From assembly GCA_905339155.1 (NCBI GenBank), contig CAJPFJ010000022.1, forward strand, positions 62,001 through 126,000: DNA of 64,000 nucleotides, written 5' to 3'. The position numbers were made by a program, and so were the translations under genes. This document shows positions 34,845 through 42,255 of this stretch, in pieces. Every line of letters starts with the position of its first letter. Position 1 is the first letter of the stretch. The stretch is from Methanosarcinales archaeon (GTDB lineage Archaea > Halobacteriota > Methanosarcinia > Methanosarcinales > Methanoperedenaceae). The notes under the pieces are model-generated. The model saw only the letters and a list, made by a program, of their open reading frames with translations. It searched no databases and was not told where the DNA came from.

Positions 34845-35516
34845 ATGCCTTCAATGTTCCTATCAAAATATTTCTTTGCAAAAACCATTGTAATAGACGA
34901 GGGATATTTAGAGGAAATATCTTGGCAATCCGATCTAAGATTTGACGATTTAGATGAAAGCTCTTTCTTAAAGGAACTTGCATGGGTGGTTCTGTCTTCC
35001 GGTATGAAGGAACGAGTTGTCCGTAATCTATTTGGTATGATTTCAAATTGTTTCTTTAATTGGAAATCTGCTAAACTAATTGTGGATAATGAGGATCAAT
35101 GTTTTTATGAAGCGATAAGATATTTTAATAATAAACCTAAAATCTCGGCTATAATTGATTCAGCATGGAAGATTAATAGCATAGGTTTCTCTCAACTAAA
35201 AAAAATGGTCCGTGAAAATCCAATTGAAACCCTTCAGGAATTTTCTTACATCGGGCCGATTACAGTATATCATTTAGCTAAGAACATCGGGTTGCCACTT
35301 GCAAAACCTGATAGACATCTTACGAGGATTGCTAAATTAGAAGGATATTCTGATGTTCAAACATTTTGTAATGAAATCTCAAAAATAAGTGGAGATAGCA
35401 TACCTGTAGTTGACATTGTCCTTTGGAGATTTGCAACAATTGAGAAGGACTATTTAAATGTTCTTTCTGAAGTTGGGAATAGCTGTGAATTTATTGAAAA
35501 ATCACTAGGGGCATGA
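34845..35516 (+). CDS. HhH glycosylase-like protein of type IV CBASS (OGG-like, Cap11)
   Basis: 223 aa. Residues 135-160 read SYIGPITVYHLAK, then KPDRHLTRIA; these are the helix-hairpin-helix plus catalytic Asp (D156) of the OGG/EndoIII superfamily. The lysine that gives bifunctional enzymes lyase activity (GxGxKTA) is replaced by Ile (IGPIT), so it is probably a monofunctional glycosylase, or acts on a nucleotide rather than DNA. Operon position, one base after the CD-NTase stop, supports the CBASS role. Confidence 0.78.
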   Translation: MPSMFLSKYFFAKTIVIDEGYLEEISWQSDLRFDDLDESSFLKELAWVVLSSGMKERVVRNLFGMISNCFFNWKSAKLIVDNEDQCFYEAIRYFNNKPKISAIIDSAWKINSIGFSQLKKMVRENPIETLQEFSYIGPITVYHLAKNIGLPLAKPDRHLTRIAKLEGYSDVQTFCNEISKISGDSIPVVDIVLWRFATIEKDYLNVLSEVGNSCEFIEKSLGA

Positions 35517-35517
35517 T

Positions 35518-36693
35518 ATGAAAAGCAATCTCTGTAACAGGGTAATTCAAATTGCAGGAAGTTCTTCTGGTGAAACTGACATTCAGATTGTTAATTTTTC
35601 ACATAATTTGATAAAGTTGATTGCTATAAAGCTGTTTGAGAATGGGACAACTATTATATCTACTGTTGGTAAAGAAGATAAATTAAAACCGGATGATAAT
35701 AGTAGCCCGTCTATTGTCTTCTATTGGGATATATTAGAAGCAGCAAATGAATATGCTGAATCGATATCATTTTCAGATAAAACTGAAAACTTAGTAACAG
35801 TTGTAACTTCAGAGAAAACAGAGGCACAGATACCAGATAATCGAAAAGAATTGTGGTCTAAACTAATTAGTAAAGGTATAGTTTCTGTGTATCGTATAAA
35901 TCCAGGTTGGAATGCTGGTGCTATTAAACGTCAAAAACAAGAAGAACTTTCTGATGCACTTATAATAGTTGGAGGAGGAGAAGGAGTCGAACATTCGGCT
36001 TCTCTGTACGTTTCACATGGGAAGCAAGTTTTACCTCTTGACATACCTCTTGGTTCAAGTTGTGGTGATGGTCTTGGGGGAGCTTCTCTTCTATATAGAA
36101 TGTCACTTGCTAAGCCGGAGAGATTCATACCTATAACCAAAAAAGATACTGCATCAAAACTCGTAAATTTGAGATATGAAAGCTGGAAAACTAATCCTGA
36201 AAAATATGCAAACCATATTTTGGAATTCTTAAAAATTTATGTGAAACCTAAAATATTCTATATTAGATTATTAAATAGTGATGAAAGTGAATATCAAGTT
36301 GTTGAAGAATTTTTCAGGACTGTTGTTGATCCGATTGTACAAAAAATGCAATATTCTATTATCGATATGGGATTTTCAGATGTGAAGAGTCCCTTTCTTA
36401 ATATAGAGATATTTCGTGAATTGCATAATTCTTCAGTTGTAATTGCGGATATGTCGGGATTAAGACCTAATTGTATCATGGAAATTGGTTATGCTTTTGG
36501 TCTGAATAAGAAAGTTTTGCTGACCTCTTTAAAAGGGACTAAACTTCCTTTTGATATTAACTCAATTCCATGTTTTTTTTGGGATCCAACAAAATCCTCT
36601 GATGAACAACAAAAATATTTTTTAGACTTCTGGAAAAGAAATATTAATAGATCTCCACTAGTATCGAATATTGATAATATCATTTCAATTTAA
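35518..36693 (+). CDS. Putative CBASS effector: SLOG plus deoxyribosyltransferase/TIR-like
   Basis: 391 aa. About residues 1-215 have IIVGGGEGVEHSASLYVSHG then LGSSCGDGLGGASLLYR, a SLOG/STALD-type nucleotide-sensing fold. About 240-391 carry VVIADMSGLRPNCIMEIGYA, then FGLNKKVLLTS, the pattern of nucleoside 2-deoxyribosyltransferase / TIR-like NAD+ or nucleotide hydrolases. An N-terminal ligand sensor fused to a C-terminal nucleotide-degrading enzyme is the logic of a CBASS effector. It starts four bases after the OGG-like stop. The catalytic domain type is not certain. Confidence 0.65.
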   Translation: MKSNLCNRVIQIAGSSSGETDIQIVNFSHNLIKLIAIKLFENGTTIISTVGKEDKLKPDDNSSPSIVFYWDILEAANEYAESISFSDKTENLVTVVTSEKTEAQIPDNRKELWSKLISKGIVSVYRINPGWNAGAIKRQKQEELSDALIIVGGGEGVEHSASLYVSHGKQVLPLDIPLGSSCGDGLGGASLLYRMSLAKPERFIPITKKDTASKLVNLRYESWKTNPEKYANHILEFLKIYVKPKIFYIRLLNSDESEYQVVEEFFRTVVDPIVQKMQYSIIDMGFSDVKSPFLNIEIFRELHNSSVVIADMSGLRPNCIMEIGYAFGLNKKVLLTSLKGTKLPFDINSIPCFFWDPTKSSDEQQKYFLDFWKRNINRSPLVSNIDNIISI

Positions 36694-36712
36694 ATAAGAT
36701 AGGTATATAAAT

Positions 36713-37147
36713 ATGACTCTCTCCTCTCCCTTCGCCGTCATCTATCCCCTCCCCTCCCATCTCGCCTCCCGCATCCTTAATGGCAAAAAATCCGTCTTCG
36801 TAAAATACCCCACCCATGAGACCATCTCTCCAAAGCTCGCATCCTGCAAAAAACTCCTCTTCTACATATCCAGCTCGAACAAAGAGATAGCAGGGGAGGC
36901 TGATATAGTATCCATTAAACTGATGATCCTATCAGATGGGGTTTCAGAATATGGCAACAGGCTTTTCCTTACAGGGGATGAGCTGCGGGAATACTCAGGC
37001 GGCAGGGATAATAAGAAGATGATGGTGTTTGTGCTTGGCGAGATAGCAAAATATCCAGAGGCGAAGTGTCTGGGGCGCGGGATAACGATGGTGGGGGAAT
37101 ATATGTCGAAAGAAGAATATGATGACCTGGTGGGTGATTTAATTTGA
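36713..37147 (+). CDS. DUF365-like/ASCH-like archaeal protein (144 aa)
   Basis: The sequence begins MTLSSPFAVIYPLPSHLA, then RILNGKKSVFVKYP and KKLLFYISSSNKEIAGEAD, resembling archaeal DUF365 proteins with a PUA/ASCH-like beta fold that binds RNA. Not a usual CBASS gene; it has GC-richer codon use than the CBASS genes before it, suggesting a different origin. Located between the effector and the AlbA-like gene. Defence role unproven. Confidence 0.55.
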   Translation: MTLSSPFAVIYPLPSHLASRILNGKKSVFVKYPTHETISPKLASCKKLLFYISSSNKEIAGEADIVSIKLMILSDGVSEYGNRLFLTGDELREYSGGRDNKKMMVFVLGEIAKYPEAKCLGRGITMVGEYMSKEEYDDLVGDLI

Positions 37148-37182
37148 ACGTATCTGCGTTCATCTACGTTCATCTGCGGTTA
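37145..37182. repeat. Dispersed GTATCTGCGTTCATCTACG-type repeat
   Basis: Short tandem of CTGCGTTCAT and CTACGTTCAT units with CTGCGGTT at the end. A related stretch is at 58173-58215 (CTCTGCGTCCTCTGTGG). Both belong to a short repeat family seen between genes in many prokaryotes; no function assigned. Confidence 0.45.
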
Positions 37183-37221
37183 ATATTTTCAGAATATTTT
37201 TCAGGTGGGAGTTGATCTATC

Positions 37222-38733
37222 ATGTCAATCCTTGACCTCATATCCCTGCCAGAAAGCAAAACTCTGGAATTCAAAGAGACCATGCCTAATCCTGAGGCTA
37301 TTGCAAAAACTGCCTGCGGTTTTGCCAACGGCGGTGGAGGATCGATCATAATAGGGGTGACTGATAAGGAAAAAAAGATTATCGGTATCAACGAACGGGA
37401 CATTTCTGATCTGGAAGAGAAAATATCAAATATAGTATATACATTGGTTGAACCCACACCTGCTTTTAATACAACCGTTCTTAATATCGAAGGAAAACTG
37501 CTGCTCAAGATCGAAATATACCCTGGAAGTCTTAAGCCCTATCACCTGAAAAATAAAGGAGAGGTCGAAGGTACCTATATCAGACTTGGTTCTACCAACA
37601 GGAAGGCAGATATTGATACAATTGAAGAATTAAGACGCAGGAAGATGAATATCGGTTTCGATGAGATCGAAGTATTTGAAGCGTCTATTGAAGATCTTGC
37701 TATTGAAAATATCGACCTCTACCTTGAAAAAAGAGAAAAAGCCAGGGATATACCAAGAGCTTCGCCAGATACGGAATTTTTAAAGAAAATAAAAGCGGTA
37801 AGGCAGCAAAACGGAACTGTTCACCCAACTGTTGCAGGAATTCTCCTGTTCTCAAACCAACCTGAGAACTATATTCCTGGAGCAGTGATCAAGTGTGCAA
37901 GGTTCAAAGGCAATGAAATGGATGAATTCATAGACCAGAGGATAATCACCGGTTCACTTTTCACCCAGGCTGAAGAAACCATTGCTTTCTTTAAGAAAAA
38001 TATCAGAAGGTCAGCAAAGATCGAAGGGCTATACAGGACAGAAGAATACGAGTATCCTGAAAAAGCAATAAGGGAAGCACTTGTTAATGCAATTTGTCAT
38101 AGAGATTACAGCCGAAGAGGAGCCGATATTAAGTTTGCGATTTTTGATAACAGGATAGAGATCACAAGTCCTGGCGGACTTCTTCCAAATGTCAGTATTG
38201 AAGATCTGGGAACAGGTGTATCCGAGCTTCGGAATAAGGTTATTGGCAAGATCCTTAATGAATCGGGTTTGATAGAAGGTTATGGCACCGGAGTGTTACG
38301 GATAAGGAAATATATTCAAGAAAAAGGTCTCACGCAACCTGAATTTAGAGAAAATAATGGTTTTTTCAAAGCCATTTTTTTTAATTCAAAAGTTGGCGAG
38401 GAGGGGAAAGAGAGGAAGGTAGGCAGGGAGGGTGAAAAAGAAGTGAGGGAGGTAGATAGGGAGGGTGAAAAGAAACTGAAGGAGGTAGATAGGGGGGTAG
38501 AAAAATTAACAGAAAACCAGAAAATTATATTGAGCCTCATTAAAAACGATCCATACATATCAATAAAAGATATGTCAAAAGCAATAGGTATCAGACCCAG
38601 TTCAATTGATAAAAATATCAAAACATTAAAAGAAAAAAGTTACTTGAGAAGAGAAGGTACTGCAAAAGGTGGGTATTGGAAACTTCTAAAAAACATTGAA
38701 ATTGATCAACCAAAAAGTAATTTAAAGGTGTAA
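37222..38733 (+). CDS. AlbA_2/Schlafen-type ATP-binding protein with winged helix
   Basis: 503 aa. The N-terminus (SKTLEFKETMPN, then ANGGGGSIIIGVTD) is the AlbA_2 (Schlafen-like, COG2865) domain, which binds nucleic acid or ATP. The middle is ATPase-like (EALVNAICHRDYSRRGAD near 285), and the C-terminal 60 residues look like a winged helix. Between them, residues about 395-430 are a repetitive, charged linker (GEKE-VREVDREGEKK). Often a transcriptional regulator or defence-associated protein. Cargo in the same pglX-splitting island as the CBASS genes. Confidence 0.75.
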   Translation: MSILDLISLPESKTLEFKETMPNPEAIAKTACGFANGGGGSIIIGVTDKEKKIIGINERDISDLEEKISNIVYTLVEPTPAFNTTVLNIEGKLLLKIEIYPGSLKPYHLKNKGEVEGTYIRLGSTNRKADIDTIEELRRRKMNIGFDEIEVFEASIEDLAIENIDLYLEKREKARDIPRASPDTEFLKKIKAVRQQNGTVHPTVAGILLFSNQPENYIPGAVIKCARFKGNEMDEFIDQRIITGSLFTQAEETIAFFKKNIRRSAKIEGLYRTEEYEYPEKAIREALVNAICHRDYSRRGADIKFAIFDNRIEITSPGGLLPNVSIEDLGTGVSELRNKVIGKILNESGLIEGYGTGVLRIRKYIQEKGLTQPEFRENNGFFKAIFFNSKVGEEGKERKVGREGEKEVREVDREGEKKLKEVDRGVEKLTENQKIILSLIKNDPYISIKDMSKAIGIRPSSIDKNIKTLKEKSYLRREGTAKGGYWKLLKNIEIDQPKSNLKV

Positions 38734-38736
38734 TTC

Positions 38737-39837
38737 ATGCCAAATATCCTGGAAAAATCATATAAAACCTATCTTTCTCACGCTGAGTCCCAGCAAGTCA
38801 ACCTTCATACCTATGAAGCCATGATAGACAAGGAGGTCTTCAATCTCTACGAGATAGATGGCGCCGACCTTGAGCAAATACTGAGAGAACAGGGCACACC
38901 AGCGGGGTATTTCCCTGTTATTGAGGGTTTCGAACTCATTCCAGAAGATATGCTTCCTGAAGCCAAGGATTATGTCAAAAGTCTTCAGAGGATCAAACTC
39001 ACACCAGAAAAGCTCAATGAGATGGGAGAGAAGCTAACAGAGTTGTACAAAGGAGGTAAGACCATCGAAGAAATTGCAGTCCAGATGCAGATAAATCCTG
39101 TCTCGGTAGCTGCTATGAGGATTGAGCTTGATATCATAAATTCCAAAGATCTCAAAGGAGAGGTTGAGAATCTCCTTACTCATTTCATCCTTGAGCAGCT
39201 TAAGAATGATAAGGATGGTATCATTCCATTATATAAGGATGCGACTGAAAAGACGATGGTTCGCAGGCTTGTTGATGATATGGAAAAGATGTTCGGGGAG
39301 GATAAGGTATCTGAGATATTGAACGAAATAAAGCAGATACTTGAAAAAGACCTTGATGGCTGGTTGTCAAGTGACTTTTTCAAGAGGCATATCAGCCAGT
39401 ATAAGAAAAGACCTATCATCTGGCATATCAGTAGTCCTGAAAGATACTTTGAGGTCTTTTTGTATTACCACAAATTCAATAATCAGACCCTTCACATCCT
39501 GAAAAACGTATATCTATCAAAAGCTTCGGATTATAATCGCCGCAGATTGAAAGAATTAGATAGTGATTTGACCAATGCCAGCGATAAGAATAAAGGCATG
39601 ATCAAGGAAAAAGAAGAAAGGGAAGAAGCTATAGAAGACATCAAGAGTTTTGAAATAGCTCTTGAAGAATTGTTAAAGCAAGGTATGGATCCAGTCATAG
39701 ATGACGGAGTGCTTGCGAATATCTCCCCATTCCAGAAAGCAGGACTGTTGGCTATGGATGTACTGGACAAGAACCAGCTTAAGAAAGGAGAAGAACTGCT
39801 TGCTGAATATATTTCGGAACGGAGACAAAAGAAATGA
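38737..39837 (+). CDS. PglX C-terminal part (separate gene)
   Basis: 366 aa. The sequence HISQYKKRPIIWHISSPERY, then FLYYHKFNNQTLHILKNVYL, matches the C-terminal region of full-length PglX (KRPIYWLFSS / YLHRYNKDTL style), as does the N-terminal LEKSYKTYLSHAESQQV helix. Together with the 867-aa piece at 29561 it makes about 1230 aa, the length of one PglX. It starts with its own ATG and ribosome binding site and overlaps pglZ. It may be a split methyltransferase partner rather than a dead fragment. Confidence 0.72.
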   Translation: MPNILEKSYKTYLSHAESQQVNLHTYEAMIDKEVFNLYEIDGADLEQILREQGTPAGYFPVIEGFELIPEDMLPEAKDYVKSLQRIKLTPEKLNEMGEKLTELYKGGKTIEEIAVQMQINPVSVAAMRIELDIINSKDLKGEVENLLTHFILEQLKNDKDGIIPLYKDATEKTMVRRLVDDMEKMFGEDKVSEILNEIKQILEKDLDGWLSSDFFKRHISQYKKRPIIWHISSPERYFEVFLYYHKFNNQTLHILKNVYLSKASDYNRRRLKELDSDLTNASDKNKGMIKEKEEREEAIEDIKSFEIALEELLKQGMDPVIDDGVLANISPFQKAGLLAMDVLDKNQLKKGEELLAEYISERRQKK

Positions 39838-42245
39838 TTGATCAATGGTTAAATGAAACTATTGAATCGTATTTCCAGGGCGGACCTGAAAGAAGGATAT
39901 TCCTGTTTTTTGATCCTGCTGGAGATTACTCAAGGATCATAGATCATTTAAGTGGAAATTTTGATGTGTTAAAAGATGACGATGGGTTGTTAAAAATAAA
40001 ATATCATATCGAATTTGAAGCCCCGGATAAAAATTTCGTTATATATTTACCATTTTCAAAGGATTCAAATAAAATCTCTTATCTTAAGGAATATCTTTAC
40101 ACAGGCAAGGTATTTTCAGACACTATCTATGCATTCTTAAAAAATAGAAAAGTCAAATTCCCAACCGAAAAGGCGAAAATAGCTGAGATCAAGAAAAATT
40201 TACCGCAACTTGCTTTAGATTCCATTGGTAAAGCTGAAGAATACTGGGATAGTATAATTGGAACTATATCAGAGCTAATTCTTCCGGATTTCAGAGAAAA
40301 ATTACTGCAATTTTTTGAATACCCGACTGAGACCTATCAGGTATTACAATCCGAAAACAAAACAGATGCATTTCAGAAGAAAATGGCTTCTGAATATGGA
40401 TTTAAGAATAATATCGAAGAACCTGATAATTACAGGAACAATTTTTTCAGTCAACTATGTTTTACTGAAGTTTATAATACATTGAAAAAACCTTCTTCAT
40501 TCCCTTTTAAGGAATTCATCTCGAATGAGGACAAAATCGATAATAACATCAAACTCATAAAGGATATTCGATCACATAATCGATATCAGCAGATATATTA
40601 CGATTTGATCTTCCAGATTGAGAAAAATTATGATATCAAGACCTTTGCAAAATCCCATTCCCTTAATCCTGATATTGAAACCTTTAAGATGTTCGATCTT
40701 GAAGCACTCAGAGAATTGAATGATCAGGCACAAAAATGTGAGAAAAAGAAGGATTTCATAACTCTAATATCAAAAAATGCTGAACTAATCAATAAAAAAT
40801 CTATTGGTTTTTGGGGTAAAGAAGGTGATATTCGAGAGTGGTCACAACTTTCAACGCTAAGCAGTCTGATGACATTGATTGAAGATTTTAATCAAGAAAT
40901 CCAGAATATTAATGATGAACAAATCCTCATCAAGCGATATTGTGAAAAGTATTTCGAAATCGATCAGCTTTACAGGAAATATATCACAGATTCAAATGAG
41001 ATCGAAGATTCACTTGAAGATATTTACTTTTGGATTGAAAAGTTGTATGTTGATTACCTTGACAAACTCAACTCTTTGTTTTCAGAAAAGATTTTTAAAA
41101 AAGAGAAATGGGAATTAGAAGGATTACTTTTCCAGGGTAATTTTTTTAAGAGCCTTGATCTGAAAAACAATTCAAAAACAGGAGTTATTATTGTAGATGG
41201 ATTGCGCTATGAACTTGGGAAGGAAATAGATAAACGAATATCAAATGAATTCAATGTCGATATTAAACCTATGTATGCACAAATACCCACTGATACTGTA
41301 GTCGGTATGGCATCAATGTTGTCTCCTGAAAAATATGAGTTAGACTGTGATGCTTCTGGTATTTTAATATCCTCAAATGGTGTTCCTTTAAATAATAAAG
41401 CTCAGCGGATAAATTATTTAAAATCAAAAATTGAAAAAATCTCTGATTATAATATTCAAGATTTTAACGAAATGAATAGCAAAGAGATCCAAAAAATTAA
41501 GAATCCGATACTGCTATTTGCAGATTATCCTGATACATTATTGGAATCTGGAAGGATTAATTATATTCAATTTATTTCAAAAAGTTTAACCAATATCATA
41601 AAAGGAATAAAGAGACTTGCTAAAGCAGATTTTAAGGTAATATATATAGTGTCAGATCATGGATTCCTGGCATTTAAAGATAAGGAGTACAAATTTAAGA
41701 TTGAAACTAAATCAGATTTCATAAAAGATTCAAGAAGATTCGCCTGCGGAGAAAACATCGCTGCAGAGAGCCTGGTAGAATTCAATATACCAAATATGAA
41801 AAAGTCACTATTTTTCCCAAGAAGCATATATTATTTTAAACATAATTCTTTTTTACATGGTGGAATTTCGATTCAGGAAACCATTATTCCGTGCATTAAA
41901 ATAACAATCAAAAAAGAGGCAGTAAAGAAAGTCGATATACAGGTTGAAATGGAGAAGGGAATATCAAACAGAATCTTTGAGGTAATAATCAAACCCAAAT
42001 GGACTGATTTTGGAGGAAACCCCAGAACAGTTGAGATAGCTGCCTATCATAATGAAGATTTGATATCAAGCAGACCTGCTGTTGAGATTGATTCGAAAGA
42101 AGAGGCAGTAATGGTAAGGATATTGCCCACAAAATACATCCCACAAAGTGAAAAAATAAAAATAATCATAAAAGATCAAGAAACTAAAGAAACATTATTT
42201 GAAAAAGAGGTAGAGGCATTGGTTCCTTTCGAACAGGATATATAG
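39834..42245 (+). CDS. pglZ: PglZ (BREX alkaline-phosphatase-like protein)
   Basis: 803 aa, overlapping the preceding gene by four bases. GVIIVDGLRYELGKE near residue 450 and IVSDHGFLAFKD near 606 are the metal-binding motifs of the alkaline-phosphatase superfamily; the N-terminal 400 residues are helical. PglZ pairs with PglX and BrxB in BREX. Normal length for type 1 BREX PglZ. Codon use matches brxC and brxL, i.e. the original BREX genes. Confidence 0.88.
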   Translation: MIDQWLNETIESYFQGGPERRIFLFFDPAGDYSRIIDHLSGNFDVLKDDDGLLKIKYHIEFEAPDKNFVIYLPFSKDSNKISYLKEYLYTGKVFSDTIYAFLKNRKVKFPTEKAKIAEIKKNLPQLALDSIGKAEEYWDSIIGTISELILPDFREKLLQFFEYPTETYQVLQSENKTDAFQKKMASEYGFKNNIEEPDNYRNNFFSQLCFTEVYNTLKKPSSFPFKEFISNEDKIDNNIKLIKDIRSHNRYQQIYYDLIFQIEKNYDIKTFAKSHSLNPDIETFKMFDLEALRELNDQAQKCEKKKDFITLISKNAELINKKSIGFWGKEGDIREWSQLSTLSSLMTLIEDFNQEIQNINDEQILIKRYCEKYFEIDQLYRKYITDSNEIEDSLEDIYFWIEKLYVDYLDKLNSLFSEKIFKKEKWELEGLLFQGNFFKSLDLKNNSKTGVIIVDGLRYELGKEIDKRISNEFNVDIKPMYAQIPTDTVVGMASMLSPEKYELDCDASGILISSNGVPLNNKAQRINYLKSKIEKISDYNIQDFNEMNSKEIQKIKNPILLFADYPDTLLESGRINYIQFISKSLTNIIKGIKRLAKADFKVIYIVSDHGFLAFKDKEYKFKIETKSDFIKDSRRFACGENIAAESLVEFNIPNMKKSLFFPRSIYYFKHNSFLHGGISIQETIIPCIKITIKKEAVKKVDIQVEMEKGISNRIFEVIIKPKWTDFGGNPRTVEIAAYHNEDLISSRPAVEIDSKEEAVMVRILPTKYIPQSEKIKIIIKDQETKETLFEKEVEALVPFEQDI

Positions 42246-42255
42246 GAGAATTGAA

